Below, piece after piece: positions 9,194 through 18,400 of a DNA stretch of 64,000 nucleotides. Position 1 is the stretch's first letter. Each line of letters opens with the position of its first letter. Both the position numbers and the translations under genes were made by a program. Under the pieces are notes generated by a model. The model worked only from the letters and a program-made list of their open reading frames with translations. It was not told the DNA's origin and made no database searches. Source of the stretch: Streptomyces sp. Y2F8-2 (GTDB lineage: Bacteria; Actinomycetota; Actinomycetes; Streptomycetales; Streptomycetaceae); NCBI RefSeq assembly GCF_014905555.1, contig NZ_BNGS01000012.1, forward strand, positions 1 through 64,000. Direction: 5' to 3'.

Positions 9194-10650
9194 CGGGCGC
9201 ACTCGAACTGACCGAGCTGCTGATCGACGGCAAGCAGGCCCCCGCCGCCGACGGTCGCTCCTTCACCGTCCTCGACCCGTCCCACGGGACGGCCATCGCC
9301 CAGGTGGCGCTGGCCGGTCCGGCCGACGTGGACCGGGCGGTGGCCGCCGCCCGCGCGGCGTTCACGGCACCCCAGTGGGCCCGGATGCGCGCTGCCGACC
9401 GGGGCCGGATCCTGTACCGGATCGCCGAGGCCATCCGCTACCAGGGCGAACGGCTGGCCCGCCTGGAGAGCCAGGACGTCGGCAAGCCGCTCGGCCAGGC
9501 GAAGGCCGATGTCGAGGCCGCCGCCCGCTACTTCGAGTTCTACGCGGGGGTCGCGGACAAGCTCGGCGGCACGACGATCCCGCTCGGCCCCGGTCTGATC
9601 GACTACACCGTCCGCGAGCCGATCGGTGTCTCCGGCCAGATCATCCCGTTCAACTACCCGCTCCAGAACACCGCTCGGGGCTCTGCCCCGGCACTGGCGG
9701 CAGGCTGCACGGTGGTGCTCAAGCCGTCCCCGGAGGCGCCCCTCACCCCGCTGGAGATCGGCAGGATCGCCCTGGAGTGCGGTCTCCCACCGGGCGTGCT
9801 GAACGTCGTCCCCGGCGACGGCGAGACCGGCGCGGCCCTCGCCGGCCACCCGGACATCGACCAGGTCACCTTCACCGGCTCGGTGCCCACCGGGATCAAG
9901 GTCGCCCAGGCCGCCGCCGCCAACGTGGTGCCCTCCGTCACCGAACTGGGTGGCAAGTCGCCGTTCATCGTCTTCGCCGACGCCGACTACGACCTGGCAC
10001 TGAAGGCGATCATGGGCGCCTCGTTCAGCAACGCCGGACAGATGTGCTCGGCCGGTACCCGGCTGCTCCTGCAGCGCGGCGCCGAGGAGTTCCTCGACCG
10101 GCTCGTCGAGAAGGTCGCCGCCCTGCGCGTCGGCCCCGGCCTCACCGACCCGGACATCGGTCCGCTCGTCGCCGCCCGGCAGCGCGACCGGGTGCTCGGC
10201 TACCTGGACCTGGCACGGCAGGAGGGCGCGACGGTCCGCGTCGGCGGGGGCGCCCCGTCCGACCCCGAACTGGCTGACGGGTACTACGTCCAGCCGACGG
10301 TCCTCACCGGCCTCACCAACCAGGCCCGTTGCGCCCGGGAGGAGATCTTCGGCCCCGTCGTCACGGTCATCGAGTTCGACGACGCCGAAGAGGCCCTGGA
10401 AATGGCCAACGACAGCCCCTACGGCCTGTCCTCCTACGTCTGGACCCGCGACATCGACAAGGCGATGCGCCTGGCCGAGGGCATCCGGGCAGGCCAGGTC
10501 TCGGTCAACGCCACCGGCGTCGGCACCGGGGTCGAGCTGCCCTTCGGCGGCTACAAGCACAGCGGCTGGGGCCGGGAGAAGGGCTTGGAGGCCCTGGCGA
10601 GCTACACGCAGACCAAGAACGTCTGCATCGGGTTCGGGAGCCGGTCATGA
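9190..10650 (+). CDS. NAD(P)-dependent aldehyde dehydrogenase
   Basis: 486 residues. The catalytic cysteine is in NAGQMCSAGTR (Cys286) and the general base in VTELGGKSPF (Glu252). The NAD site shows FTGSVPTG. The family oxidises aldehydes to acids; betaine-aldehyde and semialdehyde dehydrogenases are the nearest types by pattern. The ATGA junctions at both ends show coupling with deacylase 2 and the aldo/keto reductase. It probably oxidises the aldehyde made by the aminotransferase or an amine oxidase of the operon. Confidence 0.92.
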   Translation: MTGALELTELLIDGKQAPAADGRSFTVLDPSHGTAIAQVALAGPADVDRAVAAARAAFTAPQWARMRAADRGRILYRIAEAIRYQGERLARLESQDVGKPLGQAKADVEAAARYFEFYAGVADKLGGTTIPLGPGLIDYTVREPIGVSGQIIPFNYPLQNTARGSAPALAAGCTVVLKPSPEAPLTPLEIGRIALECGLPPGVLNVVPGDGETGAALAGHPDIDQVTFTGSVPTGIKVAQAAAANVVPSVTELGGKSPFIVFADADYDLALKAIMGASFSNAGQMCSAGTRLLLQRGAEEFLDRLVEKVAALRVGPGLTDPDIGPLVAARQRDRVLGYLDLARQEGATVRVGGGAPSDPELADGYYVQPTVLTGLTNQARCAREEIFGPVVTVIEFDDAEEALEMANDSPYGLSSYVWTRDIDKAMRLAEGIRAGQVSVNATGVGTGVELPFGGYKHSGWGREKGLEALASYTQTKNVCIGFGSRS

Positions 10651-11585
10651 GGTACCGCACCCTGGGCGAACGTGGACCGACCGTCTCCGTCGTCGGCCTC
10701 GGAGGCAACAACTTCGGCTCCCGCCTCGACGAGGAGGGCACCAAGGCGGTCGTCCACGCGGCCCTCGACGCCGGGATCACCCTGTTCGACACCGCCGACA
10801 TGTACGGCGGGTCCGGCGAACGGGGCGGCTCGCGCGGCGACGGCGAACGGCTCCTGGGTGCCGCCTTGAAGGGGCGCAGGGACGATGTCGTCCTGGCCAC
10901 CAAGTTCGGCATGGAGATGGGGCGCGAGGCCGACCTGTACGGCCGGCGGGGCGCCCGCCCCTACATCCGGTACGCCGTCGAGGCGTCCCTGCGCCGGCTC
11001 GGCACCGAACGGATCGACCTGTACCAGTACCACGAGCCGGACGGCGTCACCCCGCTGGAGGAGACGATCGCCGCCCTGCTGGAACTGGTCGACGAGGGCA
11101 AGGTCGGGTACATCGGCTGCTCCAACCTGCCGGCCGAGGAGCTCACCGGCGCCTTCGTGTCCACCCAGGCCCGCTACCACCTGCTCGACCGCAGCGCGGA
11201 GAACGACCTGATCCCCGCCTGCCTGCGCCACGGCGTCGGTCTCCTCCCGTACTACCCGCTGGCCAACGGCCTGCTCAGCGGCAAGTACCGCCGCGGCGAG
11301 GCTCCCCCGCCCGGCAGCCGCCTGTCCTGGCGGCAGGGCTGGCTCACCGACGCCGCGCTCGACCGCGTGGAGGCGCTCACCGCGTACGGCGCCGAACGCG
11401 GCCTGTCCCTCCTCCAGGTCGCCGTGGGCGGACTGGCGGCCCTGCCCGCCGTCGGCTCCGTCATCTGCGGCGCCATGACCCCCCAGCAGGTCACCGCCAA
11501 CGCGGCGGCGGCCGACTGGATCCCCGACACGGCCGATCTGGCCGCACTCGACGCGATCGTCACCCCCGGCGAACGCGTCGTCTGA
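10647..11585 (+). CDS. Aldo/keto reductase
   Basis: 312 residues. The catalytic set is visible: Asp and Tyr in DTADMYGGSG, Lys in VLATKFGM and His in YQYHEPDGV. GYIGCSNLPAEEL is the family's strand-end motif. It uses NADPH to reduce aldehydes or ketones. Present beside an aldehyde dehydrogenase, it could serve as the alternative fate of the same aldehyde. Its ATG overlaps the dehydrogenase stop. Confidence 0.88.
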   Translation: MRYRTLGERGPTVSVVGLGGNNFGSRLDEEGTKAVVHAALDAGITLFDTADMYGGSGERGGSRGDGERLLGAALKGRRDDVVLATKFGMEMGREADLYGRRGARPYIRYAVEASLRRLGTERIDLYQYHEPDGVTPLEETIAALLELVDEGKVGYIGCSNLPAEELTGAFVSTQARYHLLDRSAENDLIPACLRHGVGLLPYYPLANGLLSGKYRRGEAPPPGSRLSWRQGWLTDAALDRVEALTAYGAERGLSLLQVAVGGLAALPAVGSVICGAMTPQQVTANAAAADWIPDTADLAALDAIVTPGERVV

Positions 11586-11631
11586 AGCCACCACCTCCCC
11601 TTGCTGACACTGTGAATCGAGGCTGAACACC

Positions 11632-12303
11632 ATGCGAGAGATCGTCACCTTCGACGCCTACGGCACCCTGATCGACTTCCAGCTCGGCCCCACCACCCTG
11701 AAGATCCTCGGCGACTCCGGCCGCCTGGACCTGGACAACCTGGACGTCGACGAGTTCCTCGACGACTTCCGCGTCATGCGCTTCCAGGCCGTCCTGGAGG
11801 CCTACCGTCCCTACCACGAGATCCTGCCCTCCAGCCTGAAGAACGCCATGCGTCTGCACGGCCTGGAGTACCGCGAGTCCGACGGCGAGGCCCTCGTCGA
11901 CGCCGTCCCCACCTTCGGCCCCTTCCCGGAGGTCCCGGAGGCCCTGCGCGCGCTGAAGACCAAGTACGAGATCGCCATCATCTCCAACAGCGACGACAAC
12001 CTGATCGCGCGGAACGTCAAGAACATCGGCGTCGAGTTCGACTACGTCATCACCGCCCAGCAGGCCGGCGCCTACAAGCCGGACCGGCAGACCTTCAAGC
12101 ACGCGTTCAGGACCATGGGCGTCGAGCCCTCGCAGGTCATCCACACCGCCCAGGGCTGGGAGTACGACCACATCCCGACCCGCGACCTCGGTCTGAAGCG
12201 CCGGGTGTGGATCAACCGCTACGGCCGCCCCGGCAGCGCCGACTACCAGCCCTACGACGAGCTGCCCGACCTGTCGGGCCTGCCGAAGCTTCTCGGCTGC
12301 TGA
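11632..12303 (+). CDS. HAD-superfamily hydrolase (haloacid dehalogenase type II-like)
   Basis: 223 residues. TFDAYGTLIDF has Asp8 as nucleophile in the DxYGT form seen in type II 2-haloacid dehalogenases. Motif II is AIISNSDDN, Lys is in AYKPD, and the last motif contains the acidic residues near GWEYDHIP. Type II dehalogenases share this layout, but several relatives are phosphatases, so dehalogenation is not proven. A gap of 46 bases separates it from the reductase; no strong ribosome site is visible. Confidence 0.82.
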   Translation: MREIVTFDAYGTLIDFQLGPTTLKILGDSGRLDLDNLDVDEFLDDFRVMRFQAVLEAYRPYHEILPSSLKNAMRLHGLEYRESDGEALVDAVPTFGPFPEVPEALRALKTKYEIAIISNSDDNLIARNVKNIGVEFDYVITAQQAGAYKPDRQTFKHAFRTMGVEPSQVIHTAQGWEYDHIPTRDLGLKRRVWINRYGRPGSADYQPYDELPDLSGLPKLLGC

Positions 12304-12353
12304 GCGACGGCCGAACGGCGACACAGGACAGAGAACACGACAGGACGCACGCC

Positions 12354-13637
12354 ATGAAGCAGATCCCCTACTGGCTGGACACAGCCCCCACCCTGCCCGA
12401 CCGATCCGGAAAGGACCTGCCCGACGAGGCGGACGTGGTGGTGATCGGCGGCGGCCTCACCGGGCTGTCCACCGCCTACCACACCGCCCGCAAGGGTGCC
12501 CGGGTCGTCCTCGTCGAGAAGGACAAGGTCGGTTCGGGCGCCTCCGGGCGCAACGGCAGCATGTGCACCCAGGGCATCACCATCAGTCCCGCCGAGGCCC
12601 GCAAGCGCTACGGCCAGGAGCGCGCCCTCGAGCTGTACAACGCCTTCCGCGAGGCGGTCGACGTCGTCGAGGGCCTCACGAAGACGGAGCAGATCGACTG
12701 CGACTTCAACCGCTCCGGGCGCCTCGGCCTGGTCTGCAAGCCCCAGCACTTCGAGGGCCTGCGGGCCAAGCAGCGCGACCTGGCCGAGAACTTCGGCCAC
12801 GAGACGGTCGTCCTGAGCAAGGGCGAACTGCGAGCCGAGCTCGGCTCGGACTACTACCACGGCGCCCTGCTCGACCCGCTCAGCGCGGGCCTGCACGTGG
12901 GCAAGTTCGTCGGCGGCCTGGCCGAGGCCGCCGAGCGGGCCGGCGCCGAGATCCACGAGCGCAACGCCGCCACCGGTCTCACCCGCCTGCCGGGCGGCGG
13001 CTTCCTGGTGGAGACCCTGCACGGCACCGTCCGTGCCAAGCAGGTCATGGCGGCGACGGACGCCTACACCGACAAGTCGATGCCGTGGTTCCGCAAGCGG
13101 CTGATCAACGTCGGCAGCTTCATCATCGTCACCGAGCCGCTGGGGGAGGCGCGCGCCAAGGAGCTCATCCCGAACGGCCGTCTGTTGGTCGCTCACAAGA
13201 ACGTCGGCCACTACGTCCGCCTCACGCCGGACAACCGCCTCGCCTTCGGCGGCCGGGCCCGCTTCGCCCCCTCCAACCCCGCCTCCGACATCAAGAGCGG
13301 AGACATCCTGAAGCGGGAGATGACCGAGATCTTCCCGCAGCTGGCCGGGGTGCGCATCGACTACGTGTGGGGCGGCATGGTCGGCTTCTCCTGGGACCGC
13401 GTTCCGCACGCGGGCGAGGTGAACGGCCTGTACTACTCCATGGGTTACTGCGGTCACGGCGTCCAGATGGCCACGTACATGGGCCGCGCGGTCGCCGAGA
13501 TGATGGACGGCAAGCCCGAGGCCAACCCGCTGCGCGGTTTCGGCTTCCCGAAGGTCCCTGTCCCCTTCTACAACGGCACCGCCTGGTTCCTGCCGTTCGG
13601 CGGCGCCTACTACAAGGCGAAGGACAAGCTGCTCTGA
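12354..13637 (+). CDS. FAD-dependent oxidoreductase (DAO family, gamma-glutamylputrescine oxidase-like)
   Basis: 427 residues. VVVIGGGLTGLSTAYH (about 30-45) is the Rossmann motif, followed by GSGASGRNGSM, a stretch typical of PuuB and related amine oxidases. The C terminus has YYSMGYCGHGVQMATYMGR. The family removes an amino or alkylamino group with peroxide formation. It differs from the first oxidase (512-1648) in subfamily, so the operon has two distinct flavin oxidases. The ATG at 12354 follows ACAGGAC; spacing to the HAD gene is 50 bases. Confidence 0.85.
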   Translation: MKQIPYWLDTAPTLPDRSGKDLPDEADVVVIGGGLTGLSTAYHTARKGARVVLVEKDKVGSGASGRNGSMCTQGITISPAEARKRYGQERALELYNAFREAVDVVEGLTKTEQIDCDFNRSGRLGLVCKPQHFEGLRAKQRDLAENFGHETVVLSKGELRAELGSDYYHGALLDPLSAGLHVGKFVGGLAEAAERAGAEIHERNAATGLTRLPGGGFLVETLHGTVRAKQVMAATDAYTDKSMPWFRKRLINVGSFIIVTEPLGEARAKELIPNGRLLVAHKNVGHYVRLTPDNRLAFGGRARFAPSNPASDIKSGDILKREMTEIFPQLAGVRIDYVWGGMVGFSWDRVPHAGEVNGLYYSMGYCGHGVQMATYMGRAVAEMMDGKPEANPLRGFGFPKVPVPFYNGTAWFLPFGGAYYKAKDKLL

Positions 13638-13650
13638 GCCGACGCCGACG

Positions 13651-13713
13651 GCGGTGACACTGCGGGGACTTTCCGGGAAGCGGTCGTGGGACGTCCCCGC
13701 AGTTCCTCACCGC
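13651..13713 (+). promoter_or_regulatory. Long GC-rich hairpin between the FAD oxidoreductase and aspA
   Basis: GCGGTGA plus ACTGCGGGGAC on the left pairs with GTCCCCGCAGT plus TCACCGC on the right, an 18-bp stem with one small bulge and a loop of about 23 bases. It begins 14 bases after the oxidoreductase stop and ends 150 bases before aspA. It could be a terminator (no U tract, as is common in Streptomyces) or a leader structure for aspA. Confidence 0.55.
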
Positions 13714-13863
13714 CTCTCTCCCCGGGGGACGCCCGCCGGGGCGACCGATGGCCGTCGGCTGCGGTGTGGTCCTCGGTCTCCACATCTCTCCCCCCGGTTT
13801 CGCTGCTTGCCGCACCCACGTACCCCACGCCTGAACCTGCTCCGAGAGAAGGCCCGCACCGCC

Positions 13864-15291
13864 ATGACCGCCGAAGCCACCCGCAGCGAGCACGACCTGC
13901 TCGGCGACCGGGACCTGCCCGCCGAGGCGTACTGGGGCATCCACACCCTGCGCGCCACGGAGAACTTCCCCATCACCGGGACGCTGATCTCCGCCTACCC
14001 GCACCTGATCGACGCCCTGGCCGCCGTCAAGGAGGCCGCCGCCCTCGCCAACGAGGAACTGGGCCTGCTGCAACCGAGGAAGGCGGCCGCCATCGTCGCG
14101 GCCTGCCGGGAGATCCGCGACGGCAAGCTGCACGACCAGTTCGTCGTCGACGTGCTCCAGGGCGGTGCCGGCACGTCGACGAACATGAACGCCAACGAGG
14201 TGATCGCCAACCGGGCCCTGGAGCTGTTGGGCCACCGGAAGGGTGAGTACCGGCACCTGCACCCCAACGAGGACGTCAACCTCGGCCAGTCCACCAACGA
14301 CGTCTACCCGACCGCCGTCAAGATCGCGACGGTGTGCGCGGTGCACGGTCTGCTCAGGGCCATGTCCGTGCTCCAGGACGCCTTCGCCGCCAAGGCGGTC
14401 GAGTTCCGCGACATCCTCAAAATGGGCCGCACCCAGCTGCAGGACGCGGTGCCCATGACGCTGGGCCAGGAGTTCTCCGCATACGCGGTCATGATCGAGG
14501 AGGACCGCGGCCGACTCGCCGAGGCGGTGGAGCTGATCCACGAGATCAACCTCGGTGCCACGGCGATCGGCACCGGGCTCAACGCTCCAGCGGGATACGC
14601 CGAGTCCGCGCGGCGCCACCTCTCGGAGATCACCGATCTGCCGCTGGTGACCGCGGCCAACCTGGTCGAGGCCACTCAGGACTGTGGCGCCTTCGTGCAG
14701 ATGTCCGGCGTGCTCAAGCGGATCGCGGTCAAGCTGTCCAAGAGTTGCAACGACCTGCGCCTGCTGTCCTCCGGGCCGCGCGCGGGGCTGAACGAGATCA
14801 ACCTGCCGCCCGTGCAGGCCGGTTCGAGCATCATGCCGGGCAAGGTGAACCCGGTGATCCCGGAGGTCGTCAACCAGGTCGCCTTCGAGGTGATCGGCAA
14901 CGACGTCACCATCACGATGGCCGCCGAGGCCGGCCAGCTCCAGCTCAACGCCTTCGAGCCGATCATCCTGCACTCCCTCTCCGAGAGCATCACGCACCTG
15001 GAGCGCGCCTGCCTCACCCTCGCCGGGCGCTGCGTCTCCGGCATCACCGCCAACACCGAGGCGCTGCGCGCGAGCGTGGAGAACTCCATCGGCCTGGTCA
15101 CCGCCCTCAACCCGCACATCGGGTACGCGGCCGCCACCGAGATCGCCAAGGAGGCCCTCGCCACCGGCTGCGGAGTCGCTGAACTCGTCCTGGAACGAGG
15201 TCTGTTGCCGGCCGAGACGCTCGCCGACCTGCTGCGGCCCGAGGTCGTGGCCGGAAGGAGCCGGGTACTGGCCAAAACGCGCCTCCCGTGA
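13864..15291 (+). CDS. aspA: Aspartate ammonia-lyase
   Basis: 475 residues, normal for AspA. The fumarase/aspartase signature GSSIMPGKVNPV is complete; GGAGTSTNMNANEVIANRA and NLGQSTNDVYPTA form the other substrate-site regions. The enzyme converts aspartate to fumarate plus ammonia in the cytoplasm. Fumarase is the main alternative, but the overall sequence fits aspartase better. The start was taken at ATG 13864, after GAGAGAAGG (about 12 bases away). A hairpin separates it from the upstream run, so it may be a separate or attenuated unit. It would feed the pathway's aspartate, if that is the product, into the TCA cycle. Confidence 0.9.
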   Translation: MTAEATRSEHDLLGDRDLPAEAYWGIHTLRATENFPITGTLISAYPHLIDALAAVKEAAALANEELGLLQPRKAAAIVAACREIRDGKLHDQFVVDVLQGGAGTSTNMNANEVIANRALELLGHRKGEYRHLHPNEDVNLGQSTNDVYPTAVKIATVCAVHGLLRAMSVLQDAFAAKAVEFRDILKMGRTQLQDAVPMTLGQEFSAYAVMIEEDRGRLAEAVELIHEINLGATAIGTGLNAPAGYAESARRHLSEITDLPLVTAANLVEATQDCGAFVQMSGVLKRIAVKLSKSCNDLRLLSSGPRAGLNEINLPPVQAGSSIMPGKVNPVIPEVVNQVAFEVIGNDVTITMAAEAGQLQLNAFEPIILHSLSESITHLERACLTLAGRCVSGITANTEALRASVENSIGLVTALNPHIGYAAATEIAKEALATGCGVAELVLERGLLPAETLADLLRPEVVAGRSRVLAKTRLP

Positions 15292-15388
15292 CCGGCACAG
15301 TGCGGCTTGCCGGGCGCTGCCACGTCCCAGGCGACCGTGGAGGTACTTCGCGATCAGCCGCGGGCTGAGGCTGTGAACCCAGTGCCCC

Positions 15389-15427
15389 GCCGCCGGTCGA
15401 GCGGGCCTCGCCCGCTCGACCGGCGGC
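15389..15427. terminator. Bidirectional terminator between aspA and the sialidase gene
   Basis: A perfect 18-bp inverted repeat (GCCGCCGGTCGAGCGGGC at 15389-15406, complement at 15410-15427) with a 3-base loop sits between two convergent genes, 97 bases after aspA and 36 bases beyond the sialidase stop. A very stable hairpin without a strong T run is usual for Streptomyces. Confidence 0.85.
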
Positions 15428-15463
15428 GATTGCGCATTCCTGAGAAGGTCCGGCGGATCCGGC

Positions 15464-18400
15464 TCACATCCGGGCGTACGGCTGAGGCGACAGCGTCTCG
15501 AAGGAGAGCCGGACGGTGGTGGCGGTCCCGGTGTCCGTGTTGGACGTGCGCAGGGCGGTCAGTTCATCCGCCGTCAGCGCGCGCCGCACCAGGCGGAACT
15601 CGTCCAGGGAGCCCTTGAACCGGTCGTAGCCGTCCGGCCTGGCCCCCAGATGGAGACCGAGCACGGCGAAGCCGTCCTCGTACGTCACCGAGCCGACCGG
15701 AGCCGCGGCCTCGCCGGGCGTTCCACCGTCCACCGACAGGCTGAGCTTTCCGTTCGTGCGCTCGAGCACCACATGGTGCCAGGCGCCGTCACCGAAGGCG
15801 TAGGCCGCGCTGCCGTCGGCGGCGTAGACGGTGGTGGTGCCCGTGTCCGTCTGCAGCACGGCGGCGAGCCGGTCCTGGCCCGGCTGGGCCCGCAGCCACA
15901 GCTGCCGATCGGTGCTGCCGATGCCGTACGCCCAGAGGACGACCTGGTTGGCGCTCGTCTGGCTCGCCGAGTAGCGCATCCAGGTCGCCACGGTGAAGTC
16001 ACGGGAGCCGAGGGCCTCGTCCGCGCCGTACGGCACCTCGACCGAGTCGTCCGTGCCGTCCAGCGCGAGCCCGGCGCCGAACCGGCCGCCGCCCGCCGAG
16101 GTCGCGGGCCGGGCTCCGCCCCGTACGAAGGCGTGGTTGCAGTGCACCGACGAATCGGGGGTCGCCGGGCCCGCGGCCGGTCTGACCACCTGGTGTGCCT
16201 CGGTGTGGCCGTTCTCCATCGACCACGACAGGGCGGGCCTGTCGGCCGGGTAGCCGCCCCCGGAGCCGACGGCGGACTGCGCGATCCTCGTCAGCTCGTC
16301 CGTCGTCAGCGCCCGCTTGTAGAGCCGGGCCTCGTCCAGGGAGCCGGTGAACACATCCAGGTTGCCCGGCTTGGAGCCGACCCGCAGTCCCTCCGGTGTC
16401 GCCGCGGAGGTGAGCGCGCCGGACAGTCCGGTCGTCTCGGCGGCCGTGGTCCCGTCCACGCTCAGTCGCAGGGTGCCACTGCTCCGGCTCACCGCGAGCA
16501 GGTGCCAGGCGCCGTCCCCGAAGGCGGCCGACGGTCCGGGGTCGGTCAGCGCCACCTGCACCGCACCCGCGGGCGTCTCGGCCCACGCGAGCAGCCGCCT
16601 CTGGGACGGCTGCGCGCGCACCCACAGCGAGGGCGCGCCGGAGACCGAGCCGTAGGCCCACAACAGCGCGGCGTTCGCGTCGGTCTCGGTCAGGGTGTGC
16701 CGGAACCACAGGGCGTAGGTGAAGTCGCCGGAGCCGACGTCGAGGGCCGGCAGATAGGGGACCTCGACGCCAGGCCGGGACGCCGAGACCGAGATCGCGC
16801 CCTTGCCGATCCGGCCGGCCACCTCACCGGGCACCCCGCCGAGAAGGGTGCCGTCGGCGCAGTGCCCCGAGACGTCGTCCTCGATCGCGACCGAGGCCAG
16901 CGCGGGCACATCGGCCGTGTCGACCACCTGGAACGGCAGCCGCACACCGAGCGAACCGTCCACGGAAGGGGCCGCGTTCGCCGTACGCAACTCGGCGAGC
17001 TGGGCATCCGTCAACGCGCTGCGGTACACACGGAACTCGTCCAGGCCGCCGGTGAAGGGGTCACCGGCCGCGGTGTCGGGCTTGGCCCCGAGCCGGATAC
17101 CGTCGACACCATCGACGCGGTCCGCGCTGACCGACCCGGCCACCCCGCCGGCCTGCGCCGAGGACGTGCCGTCGACCGAGAGCGTGATCCGTCCGCCGTT
17201 GCGCACCAGCGTCAGATGGTGCCAGGCGTCGTCGCCGAAGGCGGTCGACGGACCGGGGTCGGTCAGTGCGACGGAGGCGGTGCCGCCGGTGCCCTGCACC
17301 CAGGCGTACAGCCGGTTCTGGCCGGGCTGGGCACGCACCCACACCTGCGGTTTCGTCGCGCCGTACCCGTAGGCCCACAGCAGTACCCTCTGCTGGGTCT
17401 CACCGGGCTGCGCCTTGTACCTGAAGAACAGCGAGTAGGTGAAGTCGCCGTCGCCCGGGTCGATTCCCGGCGCGTACGGCACGTCGGCGTACTCACCGGT
17501 GGCGTCGAGGGCCAGCCCCTGGCCCCAGCGGCCGCCCGCGAGCGTCGAACTCCCGGTGAGATAGGCGTCGTTCGCGTTCGGCGTGCTGTCCGGGGTGGTG
17601 CGGCCCGCGGCCCGGGAGGCCTGCGGGTGCACCGCGCCGGTGAAGGTACCCGGCACGCCGGCCGCCGCCGGGGTGAAGCGGTTGAAGTAGATGTTGGCCG
17701 CGGAGAAGCCGTCGCCGCCCTCGTAGACCAGGCCGATCTCGCCGTCGGTCAGCTCGACCAGGTCCGAGTACCCGGCCCGCTTGGCGTTGATCTGCGCGGC
17801 GTCGTGCCAGGTGGTGCCGCGGTCGGTGGAGTAGCGGATCCGCATGTTCTGGCGGTCCGTCGGGTGCGAGGGCGCCGAGAGGACGAGCGTGTCGCCGGGC
17901 GTGGCCCGGTAGGTCTGCTCCAGCGCCAGGACCGACGCCTGCACCTCGGGCGTGGTCAGCGAGGGCACGACCTGCTGCGCGGGCACGGTCGCGCCCGAGT
18001 CGGTGCTGACGGCGTGCGTACGGTGCCCGGACGAGGAGCCGTTGTTGTTGCGGGCGTTGATGTAGACGTTCCCGTTGTCGAGTTCGGCGACGGTGGGCTC
18101 GCCCGGCTCCATCCCGGGCCCGGCGGAGTCGGCCGTGGCGCTCGCGAACCACTCGTCGCCGTCGTCGCTGTAGAGCACACCGACGAGTTGGGGGTCCTGA
18201 CCGGGCCGTGGTGGGGACTCGTACGCCCCCACCACCAGCCGGCCTGCCTTGTCGCCGCGCTTGAGCTGGATACCGTGCGAGGGGCCGGTGCCGAACCAGC
18301 CGTCCTGCGGGTCCGCCAGCCGCGGCAGCGGTTTCGGTGCGCCGAAGGTCAGCCCGTCGTCCGTGCTGCGCTGGACTCGAGGCAGCCGTTTGCCGCCCGG

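Noticed and set aside
6260..9202. Minus-strand open frame of nearly 1000 codons over permease, aminotransferase and deacylase
   Set aside because: Shadow of three well-supported plus-strand genes; no domain or ribosome site.
1645..10650. Ectoine degradation cluster
   Set aside because: Deacylase, aminotransferase and aldehyde dehydrogenase types fit, but no ectoine hydrolase, and the importer and two oxidases do not belong to that pathway. Kept only as a comparison.
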